This document shows, in pieces, positions 1 through 5,309 of a stretch of DNA of 5,309 nucleotides. The stretch spans positions 1-5,309 of the forward strand of contig JAZLIC010000031.1 in assembly GCA_045617225.1 (NCBI GenBank). The letters are read 5' to 3'. Position 1 is the first letter of the stretch; each line of letters starts with the position of its first letter. Source of the stretch: JAZLIC01 sp045617225 (GTDB lineage Bacteria; Bacillota; Clostridia; Monoglobales; Monoglobaceae). The notes under the pieces were generated by a model. It had not been told where the DNA came from. It saw only the letters and a list, made by a program, of their open reading frames with translations, and made no database searches. The translations under genes and the position numbers were made by a program.

Positions 1-1262
1 TCCGACTTGCTTTTGATATGTTGTCCGTGCGTTGCATAAGCGGCGACATAGAAAAGGCACGAGAAATTACCGAGGAGCTTAGCAGTAGAGCGCTCCGTGT
101 TCTTGCGGTTGCGTACAAAGTAATAGACGAACTGCCGAAAGAACTTACATCGGAAGCCTTAGAGAACGGACTTACCTTTATGGGGCTTGTGGGTATGATT
201 GACCCACCAAGACCTGAGGCAAAGGCGGCAGTTGCCCTTTGCAGAAAAGCAGGTATAAAGCCTGTTATGATTACCGGCGACCATGTTGTTACCGCATCTG
301 CCATTGCAAGGGAGCTTGGGATTTTAGAGGACGGCGATATGGCAATTACGGGCAGTGAGCTTGATTTGATGACTGACCGAGAACTTGACGAAAAGGTAGA
401 GCATATTTCCGTCTATGCCCGTGTTTCGCCCGAAAATAAGATACGCATAGTAAAGGCTTGGCAGAGGAAAAATCAGGTTGTTTCAATGACCGGCGACGGT
501 GTAAACGATGCGCCTGCCTTAAAGGCGGCGGATATCGGTTGTGCAATGGGTATAACAGGTACAGATGTTGCAAAGGGTGCGGCGGATATGACCTTGACCG
601 ATGATAACTTTGCGACTATTGTTGATGCAGTAAAAGAGGGCAGAGGTATTTATCTTAATATCAAAAAGGTTGTCGGTTTCCTTCTCGGCACAAATATCGG
701 TGAAGACCTGCCAGTGTTTATTGCTATGATTTTATGGCATAAAACACCGCTGCTTTCTATGCAACTTTTGTGGATAAACTTAATCACCGACAGTCTGCCG
801 GCAATAGCGCTCGGCACGGAGCCGGTAGAAAAAGATGTAATGGATAAAAAGCCGAAGCCGAAAGGCGAAGGCATCTTTGCAAATGGATATGGCATACGCA
901 TTATTCTGCAAGGTTGTATGTTTGGCATAATCACCCTGCTTGCCTTTAAGGCAGGAGAACGACTCTCGCCGGAGGGCGGACAGACAATGGCTTTTGTTGT
1001 CCTTGCACTCTCACAGATTGTTCAGTCATTTAATATGCGTTCAAATAAGTCGCTCTTTAAGATTGGCTTTTTTACAAATCGCAATCTGAATTTAGGGACG
1101 CTTATATCCGTTGTTTTAACCGCTGTACTGTTGTTTACACCGGTCGGATATGCTTTCGGCTTGATAAAGCTTACGGCAAAATTGTATCTTATTGCGCTCG
1201 GACTTATTATAACGCCTTTGGCAGTAACGGAGATTTTTAAGATATTTAAAATTTGGGGTTGA
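1..1262 (+). CDS. Calcium-translocating P-type ATPase (type II, SERCA/PMCA-like), C-terminal part, 5' truncated by window edge
   Basis: Membrane pump that uses ATP to export cations, probably Ca2+, from the cytoplasm. The frame is open to the left edge (first full codon at base 3), so this is roughly the last 420 of about 880 residues. The actuator domain, M1-M4 and the phosphorylated DKTGT motif lie outside. Residues are counted from the ATG at 18, which is probably internal. Visible: end of the nucleotide-binding domain (ALRVLAVAYK, about 25-34); P-domain DPPR at 62-65, TGDH at 86-89, K141, and TGDGVNDAP at 158-166 with the Mg-binding aspartates D160 and D164; then six hydrophobic segments fitting M5-M10 (about 217-240, 245-266, 290-311, 322-341, 356-376, 386-407). 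M5 has N226 and E229, and M6 has N254, T257 and D258, matching SERCA N768/E771 and N796/T799/D800, which argues for Ca2+. The SERCA M8 glutamate is not conserved (S332/Q333). It ends in TGA at 1260-1262, 41 bp before the preferred ruvX start. Family is certain; Ca2+ specificity is inferred. Confidence 0.93.
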   Translation, partial: RLAFDMLSVRCISGDIEKAREITEELSSRALRVLAVAYKVIDELPKELTSEALENGLTFMGLVGMIDPPRPEAKAAVALCRKAGIKPVMITGDHVVTASAIARELGILEDGDMAITGSELDLMTDRELDEKVEHISVYARVSPENKIRIVKAWQRKNQVVSMTGDGVNDAPALKAADIGCAMGITGTDVAKGAADMTLTDDNFATIVDAVKEGRGIYLNIKKVVGFLLGTNIGEDLPVFIAMILWHKTPLLSMQLLWINLITDSLPAIALGTEPVEKDVMDKKPKPKGEGIFANGYGIRIILQGCMFGIITLLAFKAGERLSPEGGQTMAFVVLALSQIVQSFNMRSNKSLFKIGFFTNRNLNLGTLISVVLTAVLLFTPVGYAFGLIKLTAKLYLIALGLIITPLAVTEIFKIFKIWG

Positions 1263-1287
1263 AAATCCTTAAAGATAATGATATTAT
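1259..1287 (+). promoter_or_regulatory. Candidate sigma-A promoter with extended -10 for ruvX-DUF1292
   Basis: TTGAAA at 1259-1264 (5/6 to the -35 consensus), a 17-bp spacer, then TATTAT at 1282-1287 (5/6 to the -10). TG lies one base upstream of the -10 (1279-1280), which makes an extended -10. The -35 overlaps the ATPase stop codon. Transcription would start near 1294-1295, only about 9-10 nt before the preferred ruvX start, so the leader would be very short. The match is good by eye, but the DNA here is AT-rich and chance is possible. Confidence 0.42.
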
Positions 1288-1303
1288 TGTTTCGGTGATT
1301 GGT

Positions 1304-1714
1304 TTGAAGATATTAGCGATTGATTATGGCGATAGCCGTACAGGCTATGCCGTATCGGATGAACTCCTTTTTGGAGCACATACTCTTGAGCCTCTGTGCG
1401 AAAAGAATATGCTTAAAGTTGCAGACTATACTGCAAAGCTTATAAAGGAGCTGTCTGCGGACATAGTTGTACTTGGCTATCCTAAGAATATGAACGGCAG
1501 TGTAGGGCCAAGGGGCGAGAAAACAGAGCAGTTTAAAAAACTCCTTAGCGAAAAGACTGATTGCAATATTATCCTTTGGGACGAAAGGCTTACCACCGTT
1601 TCCGCACATCGCTTGATGAACGATACCAATACACGAGGGAAAAAACGAAAAGAGAAAGTGGACTCTGTTTCGGCGGCTTTTATCTTGCAAAGCTACTTGG
1701 ACAGTATCCGATAA
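1304..1714 (+). CDS. ruvX: RuvX/YqgF family pre-16S rRNA nuclease (Holliday junction resolvase-like)
   Basis: RNase H-fold cytoplasmic nuclease. In the family, YqgF (YrrK in Bacillus) matures the 5' end of 16S rRNA; the older name is putative Holliday junction resolvase. From the TTG at 1304 the product is 136 aa, close to the usual 138-142. Motifs in order: N-terminal MKILAIDYGDSRTG with catalytic D7; GYPKNMNGS at 58-66; WDERLTT at 92-98 with E94; basic KKRKEK at 113-118; and VDSVSAAFILQSYLD with D120. This gives the expected D-E-D triad. The start is uncertain. The preferred TTG matches the usual family N-terminus (M+ILa+DYG) and has GGTGA at 1294-1298 five bases upstream. A GTG at 1295 would add three residues. 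A TTG at 1253 would add seventeen and overlap the ATPase gene, which is unlikely. No in-frame ATG is available near the family start. DUF1292 follows 12 bp later, the standard Firmicutes pairing, so the two are almost surely co-transcribed. Confidence 0.93.
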   Translation: MKILAIDYGDSRTGYAVSDELLFGAHTLEPLCEKNMLKVADYTAKLIKELSADIVVLGYPKNMNGSVGPRGEKTEQFKKLLSEKTDCNIILWDERLTTVSAHRLMNDTNTRGKKRKEKVDSVSAAFILQSYLDSIR

Positions 1715-1715
1715 T

Positions 1716-1722
1716 GAGGTGA
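1716..1722 (+). promoter_or_regulatory. Ribosome binding site of the DUF1292 gene
   Basis: GAGGTGA, a strong Shine-Dalgarno match, lies one base after the ruvX TAA and four bases before the ATG at 1727. It fixes the DUF1292 start and is much stronger than the site before ruvX. Confidence 0.8.
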
Positions 1723-1726
1723 AATT

Positions 1727-2011
1727 ATGGAAAACATTGAAAACGAAAACTTGATTGACTTATTTGATGAGGACGGTACAAAGGTTACTTTCGAGCATTT
1801 AGACACCATTCGTCTGGGCGAGAGTGACTACATAATTTGTATTCCCTTTGACGATGACGAGGAGGAGGTTACCGAAATCGCAATGTTTAAGATTATCGAA
1901 GCAGGCGAGGAGGAGAGTTGCTTGGAACAGGTAATCGACGAGGACATTGCATCAGAGGTCTACGAAATCTTTAAAGAACGGAACGGCGATATGTTCGATT
2001 TTGAGGACTAA
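1727..2011 (+). CDS. DUF1292 family acidic protein (YrzB-like)
   Basis: A 94-residue cytoplasmic protein of unknown function. It belongs to DUF1292 by the opening pattern (LFDEDGTKVTFEHLDTI), then a short beta-rich stretch (SDYIICIPF), an acidic run (DDDEEE, 42-47), the EIAMFKII strand and a C-terminal VYEIF helix. By hand count 33 residues are Asp/Glu against five Lys/Arg, so it is strongly acidic, as is typical of the family. No signal peptide or membrane segment is visible. In Firmicutes it normally sits directly after ruvX, with yrzL/ireB before ruvX; here the first neighbour upstream of ruvX is a calcium ATPase instead. The partnership with ruvX is conserved but its meaning is not known. 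The last base of the TAA stop is also the first base of the foldback element that follows. Confidence 0.9.
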   Translation: MENIENENLIDLFDEDGTKVTFEHLDTIRLGESDYIICIPFDDDEEEVTEIAMFKIIEAGEEESCLEQVIDEDIASEVYEIFKERNGDMFDFED

Positions 2012-2131
2012 GGGGCTGTAAAAACCGCACCGAGCGCTACGCTACGAACAAACATACACCTCTCGCTGTATATATATACAGCGAGAGGTGTAGTTTGTTT
2101 ATAGCTAAAAAAGACTTTTTTAACATCCCCT
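2011..2131. mobile_element. Candidate MITE-like foldback element (121 bp) with terminal inverted repeats and flanking TA
   Basis: The ends are inverted repeats: AGGGGCTGT (2011-2019) and, read on the opposite strand from 2131, AGGGGATGT, 8/9 identical. Pairing continues through five A-T pairs (2020-2024 with 2117-2121) once A2122 is bulged. TA lies immediately outside each end (2009-2010 and 2132-2133), as expected of TA-targeting elements such as IS630/Tc1-mariner MITEs. The interior (2041-2105) folds into a long hairpin, so the whole unit can form one stem with a single internal loop. No coding capacity. It fills nearly all of the gap between the convergent genes. An alternative is an elaborate bidirectional terminator that never moved. 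One copy is visible, so mobility cannot be shown. Confidence 0.45.
2047..2099. terminator. Long hairpin, probable bidirectional transcription terminator
   Basis: A perfect 38-bp palindrome spans 2055-2092 (arms TACACCTCTCGCTGTATAT and its reverse complement, centre between 2073 and 2074). With A2054 bulged, seven more pairs follow (2047-2053 with 2093-2099), then a G-T, one mismatch, and GCTA/TAGC at 2041-2044 / 2102-2105. It lies between convergent operons, where termination from both sides is expected. Downstream U-tracts are weak: TTTGTTTA on the + side, and an interrupted TTTGTT on the - side. A smaller A6G-A-CT6 palindrome at 2108-2122 may assist. Confidence 0.65.
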
Positions 2132-2136
2132 TATTT

Positions 2137-4047
2137 TTACGATAGTTCAAATGCGCCTGTATATAACTGATAATATCTGCCTTTTTGGGCTATCAACTCA
2201 TCGTGGTCGCCACGCTCAATAATCTTCCCGTTTTCAAGTACCATAATGGCATTGGCGTTTCTGACAGTGGAAAGCCTGTGCGCAATAACAAATACGGTAC
2301 GACCTTTCATAAGTGAGTCCATACCCTTTTCAATCAATGCTTCCGTGCGTGTGTCGATGGAGCTTGTCGCTTCGTCTAAGATAAGCACAGGCGGATTTGC
2401 AACTGCGGCACGGGCGATTGCCAAAAGCTGGCGTTGTCCCTGACTTAAATTTGCACCGTCTGCGGTAAGCATTGTGTCATATCCTTGCGGCAGATGTTCG
2501 ATAAACCAATTTGCATTTGCAAGTCTTGCCGCCTCGTATACTTCTTCATCGGTCGCCTTTAAGTTTCCGTAGCGTATGTTTTCCATAACAGTTCCCGTGA
2601 ACAAGTGTGTGTCTTGAAGCACCATTGACAATGAGCGGCGCAGGTCCTCAACCTTTATCTTGTTGATATTTATTCCGTCATATCGTATTTTGCCGTCAGG
2701 CACCGTGTAAAAACGGTTGATAAGATTTGTAATAGTTGTCTTTCCGGCACCGGTAGAGCCTACAAAGGCTATTTTCTGTCCCGGCTTTGCGTAGAGGGAT
2801 ATTCCGTTCAAGACTGTCTTTTCAGGCGTATAGCCGAACTCAACATCTTCGAATTCAACCTTTCCTCTAACCTCTGTATATGTCACACTTCCGTCACCGT
2901 GAGGGTGCTTCCATGCCCAAACGCCTGTGCGTTGCTCAACCTCAACAAGGTTTCCGTCCTTGTCACGCTCGGCATTTACTATGGTTACATAACCGTTGTC
3001 CTCCTCAACATCTTCGTTTAAGAGATTGAATATTCGCTCCGCACCTGCAAGGGCGCTTAAAATAGTGTTAAACTGTTGCGAAATTTGCGTTATCGGTTGT
3101 GAGAAGGAACGAGTATATTGCAAAAATGAGCCGAGAGAGCCTATACTGAGTGCAAAAAGTCCTGTATCTGTGCCGCCACTGCTTATTGCCATAATTGCGC
3201 CGAATGCGGCAGTTAAAGCATAATGGATATATGAAAGATTACCCATAAGAGGCATTAAAATATTTGCAAAGGTTGTAGCATTTGTTGCGGCGTGGCACAA
3301 GTCCTCGTTTAATTTATCGAAGTTTTCCTTGGTCTCTTTCTCATGGCAGAAAACCTTTACAACCTTTTGACCGTTTATCATTTCTTCGATATAACCGTTT
3401 ACCGTTCCCAACGCTTTTTGCTGTGCACGGTAGAAGTTTGCGGATTTGCCGCCGATGATTTTTACAGATGCAAGCATTATTCCGAACATTACCACAACCA
3501 ATATGGTAAGCACCGGACTTAAAATAAGCATCATAATAAAAATTCCGCTGACTGTTATAAGGGAGGAGATAAGCTGGACAAAGCTCTGCGAAAGCATATC
3601 ACGAAGTGTATCACAGTCGTTGGTGAACCTGCTCATTATCTCTCCGTTGGGGTGACTGTCAAAATAGCGGATAGGGAGCTTTTGCATGTGCGCAAAAAGC
3701 TCTGTCCTTATTCTGCAAAGTGTGCCTGTTGATACATTTATCATAAGTCGTGCATAAAGCCATGATGAAAATGCACCTAAAAGATAAACCGTTCCCATAA
3801 GAACAAGCATTTTGATAAGTCCCGAAAGGTCAGGAGCTTCATTACCTATCCAAGGGATAATGTAGTCATTGATAATCGGCTTTAAGAGGTAAGTGCCGAT
3901 TATGCCCGCAGAGGAACTGATGATGACTGCAACAATAACCACCGCAAGCTGCCATTTATATACGCTTATATACTTTAAAACACCGAGAAGTGCTTTTTTA
4001 GTGTCCTTCGGCTTTCGTGGTGCACGCATTTTATTTGGTCCGGGCAT
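2137..4047 (-). CDS. ABC exporter half-transporter, catalytic-site subunit (TM288-like), permease/ATPase fusion
   Basis: Full-length 636-aa type IV ABC exporter subunit that should pair with the product of the gene just upstream. The membrane domain covers about 30-340, with hydrophobic segments near 33-57, 78-100, 155-178, 180-198, 262-288 and 296-311. The ATPase domain follows: Walker A GSTGAGKT (430-437), Q-loop Q478, signature LSQGQ (534-538) instead of LSGGQ, Walker B VLILDE (554-559) with catalytic E559, and switch H590. Its Walker and switch residues are intact but its signature is degenerate, the complement of its partner. An insert of about 40 residues (352-395, including WAWKHPHGDG) separates the membrane and ATPase domains. 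The start at 4047 abuts the partner's TAG stop and has a strong ribosome binding site. The substrate cannot be told; drug, lipid or peptide export are all possible. The heterodimeric assignment is inferred from the paired motif changes. Confidence 0.93.
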   Translation of the reverse strand: MPGPNKMRAPRKPKDTKKALLGVLKYISVYKWQLAVVIVAVIISSSAGIIGTYLLKPIINDYIIPWIGNEAPDLSGLIKMLVLMGTVYLLGAFSSWLYARLMINVSTGTLCRIRTELFAHMQKLPIRYFDSHPNGEIMSRFTNDCDTLRDMLSQSFVQLISSLITVSGIFIMMLILSPVLTILVVVMFGIMLASVKIIGGKSANFYRAQQKALGTVNGYIEEMINGQKVVKVFCHEKETKENFDKLNEDLCHAATNATTFANILMPLMGNLSYIHYALTAAFGAIMAISSGGTDTGLFALSIGSLGSFLQYTRSFSQPITQISQQFNTILSALAGAERIFNLLNEDVEEDNGYVTIVNAERDKDGNLVEVEQRTGVWAWKHPHGDGSVTYTEVRGKVEFEDVEFGYTPEKTVLNGISLYAKPGQKIAFVGSTGAGKTTITNLINRFYTVPDGKIRYDGININKIKVEDLRRSLSMVLQDTHLFTGTVMENIRYGNLKATDEEVYEAARLANANWFIEHLPQGYDTMLTADGANLSQGQRQLLAIARAAVANPPVLILDEATSSIDTRTEALIEKGMDSLMKGRTVFVIAHRLSTVRNANAIMVLENGKIIERGDHDELIAQKGRYYQLYTGAFELS

Positions 4048-5309
4048 CTACTCCACCCCCTTTTGTTGAGATGTATACACATCACGATAAATTTCGTTAG
4101 TTTGCAAAAGTTCCTCGTGGGTGCCGACAGCATTTATTTCTCCGTTGTCCATAACCACGATTTTATCCGCATCACAAATAGATGTAATGCGTTGTGCAAT
4201 AATAATAGTGGTAGTGTCTTTAAGATTTTTGGCAAATGCCGCCCTGATTTTACTGTCCGTTGCAGTATCGACCGCACTTGTGCTGTCATCTAAAATAATG
4301 ATTTTCGGCGATTTAAGGAGTGCACGTGCTATACATAAGCGCTGCTTTTGACCGCCGGATACATTTACACCGCCTTGACTTAAATCGGTATCATAGCCAT
4401 CGGGAAAGCTCATAATAAAGTCGTGCGCCTGTGCGTCTTGGCACGCCTTTATTATTTCCTCGTCGGTAGCGTACGCATTACCCCACTTTAAGTTGTCACG
4501 GATTGTGCCGGAAAAGAGTACATTTTTTTGAAGTACCATTGCCACGGCGTTGCGCAGGGTTTCTATTTTATAGTCACGCACATCGTGACCGCCGACAAAG
4601 ACGCTGCCTTCATTTACATCGTAAAGGCGAGGAATCAGCTGTACCAAAGAACTTTTGGAAGAGCCTGTGCCGCCGATAATGCCGACGGTTTCGCCTGATT
4701 TTATTTCTAAGTTTATATCCTTTAAGGAGCGGTTTCTAAGGCCCTTTGTATAACTGAAAGCTACATTCTTAAATACAACAGAGCCGTCCTCTACCGTAAG
4801 GGTAGAGCCTTCCTTGTCCTTTATGTCAATTTCCTCGTCAAAAACTTCTACGATACGTGTAACAGAGGCTTTGGAGATAACCAACATAATTATTGACATA
4901 GAAATCATCATAAGGGACATAAGTATTTGGGTAATGTATGTTATAAAGCTTATGATTGCACCGGTTTGCATACTTCCGTTTATAACCTTATTGCCGCCAA
5001 TCCATAAAACTGCGATGATACAACCGTAAACAACCATCTGCATTATAGGCATATTGAAGATAACGATTTTCTCTGCCTTTTTCTGTGCAAGACGCACATC
5101 ATTTGCGGCATTGCTGAACTTTTCTTCTTCATACTCACCGCGGACAAAAGCTTTTACCACACGGATTGCAATCAAGTTTTCCTGGATACTCTCGTTAAGA
5201 CTGTCATACTTTTGAAGCATGGCACGAAAGAGCGGATGTGCCTTTGTGATGATGATTGCAAGCATAATCGCAAAGAACGGTATAGCCAAAAGGAAAAGCA
5301 TAGCAAGTT
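4048..5309 (-). CDS. ABC exporter half-transporter, degenerate-site subunit (TM287-like), 5' truncated by window edge
   Basis: C-terminal part of the partner subunit. The frame stays open to the right edge (residues L-A before the ATG at 5301), and the visible start would fall within the membrane domain, so about 150-170 N-terminal residues are missing. Counting from that internal ATG: hydrophobic segments near 1-18, 82-101 and 113-142; the coupling/helix region ENLIAIRVVKAF (41-52); Walker A GGTGSSKS (210-217, Ser215 at the usual Gly); Q-loop Q258; canonical-type signature VSGGQ (314-318); Walker B IIILDD (334-339), with D339 in place of the catalytic Glu; and Q370 in place of the switch His (IIIAQR). 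These changes mark the non-hydrolysing ATP site of heterodimeric exporters such as TM287/288 and BmrCD, while its intact signature completes the partner's active site. The stop TAG (4048-4050) directly precedes the second gene's ATG, indicating one operon with likely coupled translation. The promoter lies outside the window. Confidence 0.93.
   Translation of the reverse strand, partial: LAMLFLLAIPFFAIMLAIIITKAHPLFRAMLQKYDSLNESIQENLIAIRVVKAFVRGEYEEEKFSNAANDVRLAQKKAEKIVIFNMPIMQMVVYGCIIAVLWIGGNKVINGSMQTGAIISFITYITQILMSLMMISMSIIMLVISKASVTRIVEVFDEEIDIKDKEGSTLTVEDGSVVFKNVAFSYTKGLRNRSLKDINLEIKSGETVGIIGGTGSSKSSLVQLIPRLYDVNEGSVFVGGHDVRDYKIETLRNAVAMVLQKNVLFSGTIRDNLKWGNAYATDEEIIKACQDAQAHDFIMSFPDGYDTDLSQGGVNVSGGQKQRLCIARALLKSPKIIILDDSTSAVDTATDSKIRAAFAKNLKDTTTIIIAQRITSICDADKIVVMDNGEINAVGTHEELLQTNEIYRDVYTSQQKGVE
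4054..4062 (-). promoter_or_regulatory. Ribosome binding site of the second ABC subunit
   Basis: Read on the - strand, AAGGGGGTG (8/9 to AAGGAGGTG) lies six bases before the ATG at 4047, inside the last codons of the upstream ABC gene. It supports the 4047 start over the internal ATG at residue 7 and suggests translation coupled to the upstream gene. Confidence 0.75.

Noticed and set aside
346..934. Two - strand open frames inside the ATPase gene
   Set aside because: Both overlap strongly conserved P-domain and M5-M7 coding sequence; their products look like random low-complexity translations.
1253..1303. RuvX beginning at the TTG at 1253
   Set aside because: It would overlap the ATPase stop and add 17 residues before the conserved N-terminal strand, unlike the family.
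1253..1315. Apparent repeat between GGTTGAAAATCC and GGTTTGAAGATA around the ATPase stop and ruvX start
   Set aside because: Short and imperfect in AT-rich DNA; consistent with chance.
1313..1690. Open frame on the - strand, antisense to ruvX
   Set aside because: It lies wholly inside ruvX, whose catalytic motifs are clear, has no ribosome binding site seen and resembles no family; a shadow frame.
2035..2046. Tandem GCTAC-GCTAC repeat in the intergenic region
   Set aside because: Only two short units; too small to be an iteron, CRISPR or regulatory repeat on this evidence.
2108..2122. A6G-A-CT6 palindrome as a stand-alone terminator
   Set aside because: The stem is nearly all A-T with a one-base centre, so it could not form a stable hairpin alone; treated as part of the larger foldback.
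2246..5029. Several + strand open frames of about 65-76 codons within the ABC genes
   Set aside because: All are antisense to well-supported exporter genes and lack recognisable motifs or family resemblance.

Overview
The window looks like chromosomal DNA of a low-to-mid-GC anaerobic Firmicute, most likely a gut Clostridia member of the Oscillospiraceae/Ruminococcaceae kind. This rests on the ruvX-DUF1292 pair, a Firmicutes signature, and on the style of the heterodimeric ABC exporter pair. The taxonomy is an inference from gene content and protein sequence; no marker gene was compared.

Layout: two convergent gene groups. On the + strand (1-2011) lie the C-terminal half of a SERCA-like calcium P-type ATPase (N-terminal half outside the window), then ruvX/yqgF (pre-16S rRNA nuclease / Holliday-junction-resolvase-like), then a small, very acidic DUF1292 (YrzB-like) protein. 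A sigma-A-like promoter with an extended -10 lies in the short ATPase-ruvX gap, so ruvX-DUF1292 may also be transcribed on its own. On the - strand (2137-5309) are two adjoining ABC exporter half-transporters. The upstream gene is cut by the right window edge. Its TAG stop directly abuts the ATG of the second gene. Their nucleotide-binding domains are complementary: one carries the degenerate Walker B and switch residues, the other the degenerate signature. This is the pattern of a heterodimeric exporter with one catalytic and one non-catalytic ATP site.

The groups meet at 2012-2136. This 125-bp gap is almost entirely a foldback: a perfect 38-bp palindrome inside a longer hairpin, bounded by near-identical terminal inverted repeats (AGGGGCTGT / AGGGGATGT) with TA on each side. 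It resembles a small MITE-like element that now also acts as, or contains, a bidirectional terminator. It appears to supply the last base of the DUF1292 stop codon.

No tRNA, rRNA, CRISPR array, riboswitch or transposase gene was seen. Most genes are ordinary housekeeping or transport genes. The points most worth a second look are the foldback element, the linker insertion in the second ABC subunit, the non-canonical M8 calcium-site residue of the ATPase, and the promoter and start-codon arrangement of ruvX.
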